This document shows positions 1 to 6,939 of a DNA stretch of 23,646 nucleotides, piece by piece. The notes under the pieces are model-generated. The model had not been told where the DNA came from and made no database searches. It worked only from the letters and a program-made list of their open reading frames with translations. How positions within the stretch are numbered: the stretch's first letter is position 1; every line of letters begins with the position of its first letter. Location: positions 1-23,646 of the forward strand of contig CAYTCZ010000059.1 of assembly GCA_964436315.1 (NCBI GenBank), in the 5' to 3' direction. Position numbers and translations under genes: made by a program. Origin of the DNA: CAYTCZ01 sp964436315. GTDB lineage: Bacteria; Actinomycetota; Thermoleophilia; Gaiellales; Gaiellaceae.

Positions 1-76
1 AGGACAGTACGTCGAAGGTACGGCCGAGGGGCGAAGCCGAAGGATCCCGCCGCCAGCGTCGTCAGGGCGAGGCGAA

Positions 77-93
77 GCGGGGCTTTGCCCCGC
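77..93. terminator. Perfect GC hairpin downstream of the Zincin_1 gene
   Basis: GCGGGGC, a 3-nt loop (TTT) and GCCCCGC form a perfect 7-bp stem. It lies about 30 bp past the stop of the minus-strand metallopeptidase gene, so it could end that transcript. There is no clear T-tract on either strand, so intrinsic termination is only a guess. The rest of 1-123 shows no convincing coding sequence. Confidence 0.35.
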
Positions 94-123
94 GAGAGCC
101 CGCCCGTCCAGCGGCGCGAGGGG

Positions 124-495
124 TTAGTAGGCGCCGAGCTCGCGTAGGCGAGAGTCTGAAATCCCGAAATGGTGCGCGATCTCGTGAATCACGACCCGCT
201 TGACCTCTCGCTCGAGCCGCACTGCGTCGTGTCCGTAAAACCGCTCGATCGAGCCTCGGTAGATCGTGATTCGGTCGGGAAGTTGGAAGACGTAGCTGTG
301 TGTTCGACGGGTCAGAGGAATTCCACGGTAAAGGCCAAGGCGGTTCGGGCGCGCCGGATCGATGTCGTCGATATCGATGGCGACATTCGACATTGCGCGA
401 CGCAGATCGTCCGGAAGTGAAGCGATTGCTTCGCGGACCCACATTTCATAGATCTCGTCGGCCGGTTCTCGTTCAGACTCGTCAGTCCAACTCAC
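124..495 (-). CDS. Zincin-like metallopeptidase family protein (Zincin_1/DUF1025)
   Basis: A 123-residue protein of the small Zincin_1 (DUF1025) family. Near the C-terminus residues 104-109 read HEIAHH, followed by FGISD, which fits the HExxHxxGxxD zinc-binding signature (H104, E105, H108, with D114 as third-ligand candidate). The acidic N-terminal half (NVAIDIDDIDP) and the IYRGSIERF segment before the zinc helix also fit the family, which is widespread in actinobacteria. No signal peptide or membrane segment is visible, so a cytosolic location is expected. Substrate and physiological role are unknown for the family. The chosen start is GTG; no strong ribosome-binding site precedes it, and a shorter product starting at the internal Met18 is possible. 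It is divergent from the DUF72 gene, with about 70 bp between them. Confidence 0.85.
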   Translation of the reverse strand: MSWTDESEREPADEIYEMWVREAIASLPDDLRRAMSNVAIDIDDIDPARPNRLGLYRGIPLTRRTHSYVFQLPDRITIYRGSIERFYGHDAVRLEREVKRVVIHEIAHHFGISDSRLRELGAY

Positions 496-565
496 GCCGA
501 CATCACCGTAGTTGACGTAACCAGTCTGACGGCGGCCGGGTGGTGCAACGCCGTACGATCAAGGC

Positions 566-1492
566 ATGTTGCGCGTGCGCATCGGCACCTGCTCGTGGGC
601 CGACGAATCGCTCCTCAAGCTCTGGTATCCACGCGAGGTCCGTAGCGCAGAAGCTCGGCTTCGCTACTACGCGGAGCACTTCGACACCGTCGAGGTCGAC
701 TCGACCTACTACCGCTTGCCGGAAGTCGAGATGACGACGCGATGGGCCGAGCGGACTCCGCCCGGGTTCGTGTTTCACGTGAAGGCGTTCGGCGTGATGA
801 CCCGGCACCCGGTACGGGTACAGCAGCTTCCGCCCGACCTCCGGGACGAGGCAGAGGTCGATGATCGGGGTCGGGTGTACCGGCCGTCGAGGGAGTTTCG
901 TGCGAAGCTCTTTTCGCGTTTCGGCGAGGCGCTCGAGCCGCTCCGCGCTGCCGGGAAACTCGGCGGAGTGCTGCTCCAGTTCCCGCCGTACGTCGTTCCC
1001 CGCGAGAGCTCCACCGAGTACATCAAATGGGCTCGGAAACAGCTGGACAACGACGAGGTTCTCGTCGAATTCCGTCATCGCTCATGGCTCGACGGTGAAC
1101 AACGAGCACAGACACTTTCCTTCTTGGAAGACATCGGCGCGAACTTCGTGATCACCGACTCGCCACGGACTGAGGCGACGAACGTCGTTCCAACCGTCCA
1201 GGCCGTGACCGGAGACACGGCCTACGTGCGGTTCCACGGACGAAACGCGGCAACCTGGAACGTTCGGGGAAAAAGCGCGGCGCAACGTTTCGACTACCTC
1301 TATTCAGAGGGCGAATTGGGAGAGTGGACGGAGCCATTTCGGGAACTGACCGGCCGTGCGGGGGCTGTCTACGCGTTCTTCAATAACAACGGTCGGAGCC
1401 AGGATGCGACTGGCGGCTGGGTGGCCCAGGCTCCGACGAACGCGATGATGCTCCGGAGGACTCTCACCGACGCGAACGTTCCAGTCAGCTAG
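566..1492 (+). CDS. DUF72 family protein (YecE-like)
   Basis: A 308-residue protein recognised as DUF72 (PF01904), a TIM-barrel-like family of unknown biochemical function. Diagnostic segments are the N-terminal RIGTCSWAD, then YYAEHFDTVEVDSTYYRLP, FHVKAF, LLQFPP, VEFRHRSW, the YVRFHGRN strand and YAFFNNN near the end. Length is slightly above the usual 240-300 residues. The ATG is preceded only by AAGG, with a possible -10 (TACGAT, 554-559) placed so that the transcript would begin at or very near the start codon. No -35 element is evident. It is divergent from the Zincin_1 gene, and a GC hairpin follows its stop codon. No membrane segments or signal peptide are seen. The family assignment is secure; the function is not known. 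Confidence 0.92.
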   Translation: MLRVRIGTCSWADESLLKLWYPREVRSAEARLRYYAEHFDTVEVDSTYYRLPEVEMTTRWAERTPPGFVFHVKAFGVMTRHPVRVQQLPPDLRDEAEVDDRGRVYRPSREFRAKLFSRFGEALEPLRAAGKLGGVLLQFPPYVVPRESSTEYIKWARKQLDNDEVLVEFRHRSWLDGEQRAQTLSFLEDIGANFVITDSPRTEATNVVPTVQAVTGDTAYVRFHGRNAATWNVRGKSAAQRFDYLYSEGELGEWTEPFRELTGRAGAVYAFFNNNGRSQDATGGWVAQAPTNAMMLRRTLTDANVPVS

Positions 1493-1813
1493 CGGCCGCC
1501 TCCGGTCTCGCTTGGTATCGGGAGGCGGCGACCCGCTGCCGACGTATGCGGGCCGCCGCCGATCTCACGTCCCCGTGGCGGTGAGGTGGTGACCACCGCG
1601 AGGACGGATTTCGGAGGGCCAGTCGAACGTCCAGTTTGGGTCGGTGGGCCAGTTGGCCGCTTCCCCGGACACCACCCGTTCCAGCGGTCTTCACCCCGAG
1701 ACGTCGTAAAGTCCCTCTATCAAGAGGGTTCTATCGCAGAGCCTTCTTGTAACAACCCGCGCAGGTCTAGGACGACCGACCTAATCGGGCAGCCGCCTGG
1801 GACCTTGCGTCCT
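1493..1813. other. Non-coding region between convergent DUF72 and Ig-like genes
   Basis: About 320 bp with no convincing reading frame on either strand. It holds the hairpin right after DUF72 and, at 1713-1749, two overlapping hairpins that cannot form at the same time. CCCTCT-4 nt-AGAGGG (1713-1728) is perfect on both strands. An 11-bp stem with two G-U pairs (1721-1749) forms only in plus-strand RNA. On the minus strand the short hairpin is followed by ACTTT and could end the envelope operon. No tRNA or recognisable riboswitch was seen. Confidence 0.4.
1495..1529 (+). terminator. Hairpin just after the DUF72 stop codon
   Basis: GCCGCCTCC and GGAGGCGGC form a 9-bp perfect stem around a 17-nt loop, beginning 3 nt after the TAG stop. 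There is no T-tract, so it would be an atypical (hairpin-only) terminator or a 3'-end stabiliser. Confidence 0.4.
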
Positions 1814-3148
1814 TCACCGCTCCCGTACGAACGTGCTCTTGCCGACGCGCTTGCCGGCCGTCGATCTCGCGATCGGCCAGACATACCACGTGTAACGGCC
1901 GGGCGAAAGCCGATGGCGCTTGCCGCCCCAGACCCAGCTGGAGCGGAGGCGATACCGGTTCCGCTTCGGCCAGACGCTCAGGATCTTCTCCTTGCCACGA
2001 AACAGCTGGAGGTTGTAGAAGTCAGCGCCCTTTCGCGGCGTCCACAGCAGGCGCGGCGGCTTCCTGACGCGGGCGTTTCGCGCTGGAGCGAGCATCGTGT
2101 CGGGCGCGGCTCGGAGCGTGGTTGTCCGGACGTTGCCGGCGGCGTCGAAAACGCGAACGACGTAGTGGTAACGCGTTCCGTTACGGAGACGTCTATCGGC
2201 GTCCTTGAACTTCTTGGCAGTCCCGCGGAATACCCGAACTTTCCGCGCGGCAGCCTTGCGAGACCGCAGCACTTCCACGACTCGCGCGTCGTCGACGAGT
2301 TTCCATCTGAGCGTGATGGTTCGGTCGCCCGACAGCACAGTGACCTTCGGCGGAGCCGGCGGCGTCGAGTCGTATCGAAGCGGGAACGCATCCTCGGCGC
2401 TCATGTTTCCGGCAAGGTCCACGCAGGAGCCACGAACCGTGGCACTTCCGTCGTCGGGCCCGCCGTACGTCGTCGATGTACAGGCGCCGAGGCCCGAGAG
2501 CGAGTCTGCTCCGGCGAACGCAACCGAGACCGGTCGCCTGTACCAACCTGCCGCGTTCGGCTGCCGATCGGGCTTCGCGCCAGTCACGGTCGGAGGACTC
2601 GAGTCGTACTTCAACGTGAACGAGCCTGGCGCGCTCTCGTTCCCGGCGAGGTCGGTGCAGGTCCCAGAGACGAGCGCATTGGCCGAATCCGGCCCCCCGT
2701 AGCTGCCTACAGCGCACGCGCCGATGCCTGAGGTTGCGTCCGAGCCGCTGAACTCAACGTCGACGGAGTGGTTGTACCACCCGTTCCGGTCGGGAGACCG
2801 CGACGGCACGGCTCCGTCGATGCTCGGTGGAGTTTGGTCAAGCTTGAGGGCGCGAGTGATCGTTACCGTGCCGCCCTCGCTCGTCGCGCTGCAGCTGATG
2901 GTCACGCCGGTCGTATCGGAGTTGAGCGTTACGACATTACATCCCGACGTCGACGTGATCGTGCTCTCGGGATCCGAGTACGACCAGCTCGCCGTCACCG
3001 GACTGACGAACCAGCCGTTCGCTCCTGGGGTACCGCTGAGATTGAGCGTTACGATCGGAGGTGTCGTGTCGACTGCGGCTGCGGTCGGAACGAGGACGAG
3101 CGCGCCCACCACGACAGTCAGGAAAGCGAGCATCGGTCTCTTCCTCAT
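1814..3148 (-). CDS. Secreted Ig-like/fibronectin type III repeat protein with basic C-terminus
   Basis: 444 residues. A signal peptide covers residues 1-25 (MRKRP, a hydrophobic core, then TAAA-V). Three Ig-like repeats follow at about 27-104, 105-182 and 183-260. Repeats 2 and 3 share PP-x-V-x-GA-x-P, GWY, V-x-V-x-F-x-G-x-D, SG-[IL]-G-A-C, GGPD and C-x-DLAGN. A fibronectin-type-III-like domain lies at about 261-345 (ITLRWKLVDD, YHYVVRVFDAAGNV) and a second FN3-like, very Lys/Arg-rich module at 346-444. Paired cysteines in the Ig repeats suggest disulfides outside the cell. No membrane anchor is present, so it is probably released or held on the wall through its basic tail. The ATG overlaps the stop of the upstream proline-rich gene by 4 bp and AGGAG lies 8 nt before it, so the two are translationally coupled. 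The exact function is unknown; adhesion or wall binding is an inference. Confidence 0.85.
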   Translation of the reverse strand: MRKRPMLAFLTVVVGALVLVPTAAAVDTTPPIVTLNLSGTPGANGWFVSPVTASWSYSDPESTITSTSGCNVVTLNSDTTGVTISCSATSEGGTVTITRALKLDQTPPSIDGAVPSRSPDRNGWYNHSVDVEFSGSDATSGIGACAVGSYGGPDSANALVSGTCTDLAGNESAPGSFTLKYDSSPPTVTGAKPDRQPNAAGWYRRPVSVAFAGADSLSGLGACTSTTYGGPDDGSATVRGSCVDLAGNMSAEDAFPLRYDSTPPAPPKVTVLSGDRTITLRWKLVDDARVVEVLRSRKAAARKVRVFRGTAKKFKDADRRLRNGTRYHYVVRVFDAAGNVRTTTLRAAPDTMLAPARNARVRKPPRLLWTPRKGADFYNLQLFRGKEKILSVWPKRNRYRLRSSWVWGGKRHRLSPGRYTWYVWPIARSTAGKRVGKSTFVRER

Positions 3149-3813
3149 CCAAGTCGCTCCTGCTCATTCCGGTCGTGCCTCGCGATGGCGAACAGAAAAC
3201 CAGTGCTCGACGCGACGAGAACCGCGAGCCCAAGGGCACCGAGCGCCAGCATGAGCTTGGTCGCGCCATCCTCAGCCGGTGGGGCGCCTCTCGACACAAG
3301 CTGACTGAGCGGTTGGGCGATGCGTGGTCCGGGAATAACCTGGGGAGCCACTTCGACCCTCGTCGCCGGACTTAGGCGGACAACACGCTCACGCGCCCCC
3401 GGCGGACGAACCGGTTTGAAGCCTTCGGCGGCCGGCTCGGACGCGGGTGTCTCTGTTCGAGGAGGTCCTTCCCGGCTCGGCTTCGGATTCTTGCCGTTCG
3501 CGGGCGAGCCGGCCTCGACACGAGTCGGCGCGGGATTCTCGACGACGGCGGGAGGATCGTCGGCCTCGGCCGGGGCCGCGCGCTTAGGCGATATCGACTT
3601 CGTCGATGCGGCCGGGACGTCGGGGCGCGGTTCGGGCACGGCCGCCGGCTGAAGCCCCGTCGCGTCTTGTGGGGGGAGATCCGGCCGCGGTTCCTGAGCC
3701 TGCGCGATGCCCGGGAGCAGACAGAAGCCGAGGACGAGCACGGCCAATTGCCGGGCTCTCCAGACCGACCCCGTGATCCGCTGCCGCAGCAACCATAAGG
3801 CACGCCATACCAA
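3145..3813 (-). CDS. Proline-rich exported protein with C-terminal membrane anchor
   Basis: 222 residues with no family I recognise. Residues 1-40 are an Arg-rich start plus a hydrophobic stretch (LAVLVLGFCLLPGIAQAQ), read as a signal peptide with AQA cleavage or as a membrane anchor. Residues 41-180 are low-complexity, Pro/Ala/Glu/Arg-rich, with EPRPD occurring twice (41-45, 61-65), as in a wall-spanning spacer. Residues 186-209 form a membrane helix, followed by a short charged tail (RHDRNEQERLG), so the Pro-rich part should lie outside the cell. The proposed start is TTG with AAGG about 10 nt upstream; no in-frame ATG is available. It is preceded by its own vegetative-type promoter and overlaps the Ig-like gene by 4 bp. 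It may act as a membrane-anchored stalk for neighbouring envelope proteins (inference). Confidence 0.72.
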   Translation of the reverse strand: MVWRALWLLRQRITGSVWRARQLAVLVLGFCLLPGIAQAQEPRPDLPPQDATGLQPAAVPEPRPDVPAASTKSISPKRAAPAEADDPPAVVENPAPTRVEAGSPANGKNPKPSREGPPRTETPASEPAAEGFKPVRPPGARERVVRLSPATRVEVAPQVIPGPRIAQPLSQLVSRGAPPAEDGATKLMLALGALGLAVLVASSTGFLFAIARHDRNEQERLG

Positions 3814-3849
3814 AGGCCACCGCCTTACGTTGCTCGTCGTCTACATCTG

Positions 3850-3878
3850 AAGCTACTACCGGTTTCGAGGAGTGTCAA
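3850..3878 (-). promoter_or_regulatory. Sigma-70-type promoter for the proline-rich/Ig-like gene pair
   Basis: On the minus strand TTGACA (3878-3873) is followed by 17 nt and TAGCTT (3855-3850). The -35 is perfect and the spacing ideal; the -10 keeps T1, A2 and T6. Predicted initiation near 3843 leaves a leader of about 30 nt before the TTG start at 3813. Confidence 0.5.
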
Positions 3879-3904
3879 CGGAGGTCCTTCTGTTTGGGCG
3901 GGAC

Positions 3905-3943
3905 GGGCGTCGACGATCAGCTTGGTACCGACCGTCGACGCCC
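3905..3943 (-). terminator. 11-bp hairpin downstream of the 87-residue-repeat gene
   Basis: GGGCGTCGACG and CGTCGACGCCC form a perfect 11-bp stem with a 17-nt loop, 12 bp past the stop codon of the repeat protein. No T-tract follows on the minus strand. It may end the upstream transcript, separating it from the promoter at 3850-3878, or protect its 3' end. Confidence 0.45.
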
Positions 3944-3955
3944 TTTGCCCGAGGC

Positions 3956-5057
3956 CTATTCCTTCGAGACCTCTCGCGGGGCTTTGCCGTCGTCCCGCTT
4001 CCCGTCGGAGGGCGGTCCGCAGCGCTTCCGACACGGATCTTCCTCACTGCCTTCCTGCTCGGCCTTGGCGGCCTGCAGGGTCAGGCTGTGGTTGCCCGCG
4101 TTTGCCTCCGCCTCGTTCTCGGCCTCTTGCTCTGCCGAGTTTTCACCACCGTNNNNNNNNNNNNNNNNNNNNNNNNNNNNNNNNNNNNNNNNNNNNNNNN
4201 NNNNNNNNNNNNNNNNNNNNNNNNNNNNNNNNNNNNNNNNNNNNNNNNNNNNCGTTCCCGGCGGCGATGGTGACGGGCACATTGGCGTTGACCGCTGTCT
4301 GGTCGGCACCCGCGTAGGCGCCTGCCTTCTGCAACGTGACGGCGTCCTGACCGATCGCCTGGAACTGGCCTGATCCACCGCAGCCAGCCTTACAGGAGGC
4401 ATCTCCACCTTCCTGCTCGGCCTCGGCCAGCTGGATCGTGGCGCTCTTGTTGGAGGCGTTTGCCTCCGCCTCGTTCTCGGCCTCTTGCTCTGCCGAGTTT
4501 TCACCACCGTCCACGTTCCCGGCGGCGATGGTGACGGGCACATTGGCGTTGACCGCTGTCTGGTCGGCCTTCGCCTTCGCACCGGCCGCCTGGGCCGTAC
4601 CGGCGTTCTGTTCGACGGCTTGCGCCTGTCCGGCGCCACCACAGCCGTAGCCGCACTTCGTATCGCCGGCCTCCTGCTCGGCGTTGGCGGCCTGCAGGGT
4701 CAGGTTGTGATTGCCCGCGTTTGACTCCGCCTCGTTCTCGGTCGCCTGGTCGGCGGCGTTCTGAGTCGGAGCGAGTGGCTCGGGCGGTGGCGGGCCCGGA
4801 TCCTTCGCGGGAAGCGTCTTGCCATCAGGCTCGTAGTAGCTGTCCATCAGCTCGTCCAAGGCCCATCCTTCGAGCACGGGCGCATCCGAGTTGATGACGT
4901 CCTGCACGGCCTGCGCGATGGACTCGGCGTCCTGCGCCGTAATCGCGTTCTGATCGATCACTTGCGCCTGACCGTTGCCGTCCGCTGCGGCAGCGGATCC
5001 CGCGCCCACACCAAGCATGAGGGCGGCTGCCGTGATTGCAGCGAGTCTGCGTTTCAT
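3956..5057 (-). CDS. Secreted Q/N/A/E-rich protein with tandem 87-residue repeats, interrupted by an assembly gap
   Basis: I do not recognise a named family. The ATG at 5057 has GGAGGAGG just upstream and opens a classical signal peptide (MKRRLAAITAAALMLGVGAG, then SAAAA-D), which excludes the longer upstream frame. After a linker with a Pro run (residues 87-92), tandem 87-residue repeats begin at 116 and 203, and a partial third runs to the C-terminus. Each repeat has an NLTLQAA/ATIQLAE strand, a C-x3-CG pair, Q-rich AQ-x(4)-Q-x-A spacing, NANVPVTIAAGNVDGG and an acidic EQEAENEAEANA block. The 100-N gap (4153-4252) lies inside repeat 2 and puts the two sides in different frames. A 3-nt gap (or 3 plus a multiple of 261) restores one frame, giving 334 residues at minimum. 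No membrane anchor is seen. Composition suggests a beta-structured or amyloid-like extracellular polymer (inference). It lies 89 bp after the membrane-anchored LSPGD protein. Confidence 0.75.
4094..4451 (-). repeat. Second 87-residue coding repeat, containing the N gap
   Basis: This unit matches the unit at 4452-4712. Identity is complete over 55 nt on each side of the gap (4098-4152 equals 4456-4510; 4253-4307 equals 4514-4568). In the intact copy these halves are separated by only 3 nt (4511-4513). The placed length is 358 bp; the length implied by the intact copy is 261 bp. Confidence 0.85.
4153..4252. other. Assembly gap (100 Ns)
   Basis: Exactly 100 Ns, the usual placeholder for a gap of unknown size. 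It sits in the middle of a 113-bp near-identical direct repeat, so repeat collapse is the likely cause. True content may be as little as 3 bp. Confidence 0.98.
4452..4712 (-). repeat. First 87-residue coding repeat (intact, 261 bp)
   Basis: Encodes residues 116-202 of the secreted repeat protein: NHNLTLQAA at the start, a CGYGCGG cysteine pair, and the AVNANVPVTIAAGNVDGG plus EQEAENEAEANA second half that is identical in the next unit. Confidence 0.85.
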
Positions 5058-5146
5058 GAGCCTCCTCCATTCAGATTCGTGTCGCTTCGTCGGGGGCCCG
5101 ACTTCGTCAGGCTTGGCCCGACCGTCGGCGGACTCAGGGTGCCGAG

Positions 5147-6775
5147 CTAACCAGGCCGCTCCAGCGGCAAGACCAGACCTCTTGCACGCCAAACGGAGAA
5201 CACAAGCTGGAGAAACAAGAACAATCCGAAAGCGCCGAGACCAAGCACCGCGGCTGGGAGCACAGCCTGGGGCGATGCCGGCCCACCGGCCCCGGGACTC
5301 GCGCCGTAACTCAGGAGGTCGCTCGGAAACTGCGGAAGACCAATCCTCGCCAGGGCGAACACAGATGGGCCGGACTCCGCCGTCTGAGAGCCGGCTCCGA
5401 CCAGAACGATCGACTGTTCCGCCAAAGTCGACGCGACGGCCTGACTCGCTCTCTCCTTGGTCGAGCCTCGTTCGGATCCGGACGATGTGCCGGACGTCGC
5501 TGAAACCTCCGCGGTGCCCGGCTTGACTACGAGTGACCGCTCCCGCTGTGGCCCGCGTCGCGCGGGCTCGGAGTCACCGGCCTTGTCGTCCGTGAACTGC
5601 TGCTTCTCGACCGCCTGACTCGGCGATTCGACCGTTTCGACGGGAACGACTGGCGGCAACTCCAGCTCATGCAGGAGTTCGTCAACTGGGCCGTCGACCT
5701 CGGTCATCAGGGCTGCGGAATCGCTTTCGGGCATCAGATCGATGACCTGGCCTGCGACGCTCTCCCAGTTCGAACTCCAAATCCAAGCGAGTAATTTCTC
5801 AATATCTATTGCCATTTCTAACTGATGATCTAACACAACTTCGGGATCAAGATCTAAAGCTAGATCTGGTATCAGCTTCTGATACTGATCTGGCTCTACG
5901 TAGTACTGTTCGATGTCCTCGGTCGGCGAGTCCAAAGGGGGGATGCCGAGCTCCGTTTTCAGCCCTTCTGGCTGGTCGCTTGTCGCAGGTGGATCTTGCG
6001 TCGCCAACTCATCTTCGTGTGTGTCACCGGAGGAACCCTCGACGTCGGTAGGGCCCGCCGGCTCAGGGTTACTCGGAGTCGGCTCGGCGGGGGTGTCGTA
6101 TTCAACCGGGAGCGGATCAGGCCCGCTTTCCTGCTGCGATTCCGCAAGCTGCTGGGTCTCTACGGCGTTCGTCGCGAGCGAACCAGCTGAATTGCCAATC
6201 AGCTGAATCACGGGCCCTGTATCGCCGGGACTCAGCACACGAATCGAGACGTAGATATTCGCGGGCGTGAGCTGGAGCGCAACCGCGTCTGCGCTTGCGG
6301 ACTGGCTCTGGGTCGACGACTGAGCGATTTCGCCCTCGAGAGGAGCGTTTTCCGCCTGATTCTGCGTGATATCACCGGGTTGATACTGCTTCGGGCCCCC
6401 TGTCGCGTCGCCTGTTGCCACCTGGTCTTGCTCTGCCGACTGACCTATCGAGGTCTCATTGGCGGAGGTCGCATCCGCCCCGTTTGCGGTCGCCTGATGG
6501 AGAGCCTCGTCGTCGCCGGGACTGAGGAGCCGTACCACAAAACTGGCGTTGGTCGGACTCTTCTGGATCGCGAGCGATGCGGCGCCTGCGCCTTGATCGC
6601 TCGAAGCCGATTGAACCGCCGCGAGCTCGGGAACGTCCAGCGCGTGATCGAGATCGACCTCCAACGCGTTCTCGACGGTTTCGGACGGCGGACGCTCCAT
6701 CAGCTCAGATCCCGCCCAGGCCACCTCGGCACCGCCGAACAGGGCGGCCAGAAGGCAGAGAATCATGAATCGCAA
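5147..6775 (-). CDS. Exported membrane-anchored protein with two LSPGD repeats
   Basis: About 542 residues from the TTG at 6775; no named family recognised. Residues 1-22 are a signal peptide (RFMILCLLAALFGG, AWA-G cleavage). Two 66-residue repeats at about 53-118 and 150-215 are roughly one-third identical and share the core N-x3-V-x-IR-x-LSPGD plus Q- and N-rich flanks. Residues 220-420 are acidic and Pro-rich, 425-450 are Arg/Ser-rich, and a membrane helix lies at about 505-527 with a short basic cytosolic tail. The protein would be outward-facing and anchored at its C-terminus. The frame opens at ATG 6826, but that codon abuts a SigB-like -10, so transcripts from that promoter would start inside it. 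TTG 6775 (AAAGAG upstream) or ATG 6766 gives a better signal peptide. An AT-rich patch around 5790-5897 carries four TTA codons. It is first in the minus-strand envelope cluster. Confidence 0.75.
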   Translation of the reverse strand: MRFMILCLLAALFGGAEVAWAGSELMERPPSETVENALEVDLDHALDVPELAAVQSASSDQGAGAASLAIQKSPTNASFVVRLLSPGDDEALHQATANGADATSANETSIGQSAEQDQVATGDATGGPKQYQPGDITQNQAENAPLEGEIAQSSTQSQSASADAVALQLTPANIYVSIRVLSPGDTGPVIQLIGNSAGSLATNAVETQQLAESQQESGPDPLPVEYDTPAEPTPSNPEPAGPTDVEGSSGDTHEDELATQDPPATSDQPEGLKTELGIPPLDSPTEDIEQYYVEPDQYQKLIPDLALDLDPEVVLDHQLEMAIDIEKLLAWIWSSNWESVAGQVIDLMPESDSAALMTEVDGPVDELLHELELPPVVPVETVESPSQAVEKQQFTDDKAGDSEPARRGPQRERSLVVKPGTAEVSATSGTSSGSERGSTKERASQAVASTLAEQSIVLVGAGSQTAESGPSVFALARIGLPQFPSDLLSYGASPGAGGPASPQAVLPAAVLGLGAFGLFLFLQLVFSVWRARGLVLPLERPG

Positions 6776-6826
6776 GATGGAAGACTCTTTCGCCAAACGC
6801 TCACATAACTCGGATACAGCTTGCAT

Positions 6827-6852
6827 CTACCCAAAAAAAAGAATTCGTAAAC
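6827..6852 (-). promoter_or_regulatory. SigB-type promoter of the envelope cluster
   Basis: On the minus strand GTTTAC (6852-6847), a 14-nt spacer including eight Ts, then GGGTAG (6832-6827). This matches the general SigB/SigF consensus (GTTT, about 14 nt, GGGTA). Transcription would start near 6820. The divergent neighbouring gene encodes a sigma factor of the family that uses this consensus. Confidence 0.6.
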
Positions 6853-6858
6853 AATATA

Positions 6859-6910
6859 TTGACTCAACCTGAACTGCTGTTATTGTCAAATTAACGATAA
6901 TCGATAAAAT
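6859..6910 (+). promoter_or_regulatory. Two candidate vegetative promoters for the sigma gene
   Basis: TTGACT (6859-6864), 16 nt, TATTGT (6881-6886), and an overlapping TTGTCA (6883-6888), 16 nt, TAAAAT (6905-6910). Both lie in an AT-rich intergenic stretch unlike the rest of the window. A 12-nt direct repeat, ATTGACTCRACC, occurs at 6858-6869 and 6920-6931 around these elements and may be an operator. Confidence 0.45.
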
Positions 6911-6939
6911 CAGGCCACAATTGACTCGACCCAAAAAAG

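Noticed and set aside
14..29. 16-mer at the left edge also present in carB (about 9698-9713)
   Set aside because: One 16-bp match in about 23 kb of GC-rich DNA is within chance and the carB copy is ordinary coding sequence.
1750..1813. GACGCAAGG string after the Ig-like stop codon, resembling part of a c-di-GMP riboswitch
   Set aside because: The partner elements of the aptamer are missing and it lies downstream of a gene, not in a leader.
1586..2731. 381-codon plus-strand frame opposite the Ig-like gene
   Set aside because: Low-complexity, Arg/Pro-rich translation with no family resemblance, lying antisense to a gene with a signal peptide and clear repeats.
5058..5192. Longer N-terminus for the 87-residue-repeat protein
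   Set aside because: The extension overlaps the upstream gene and hides the signal peptide; the ATG at 5057 has a strong GGAGGAGG site.
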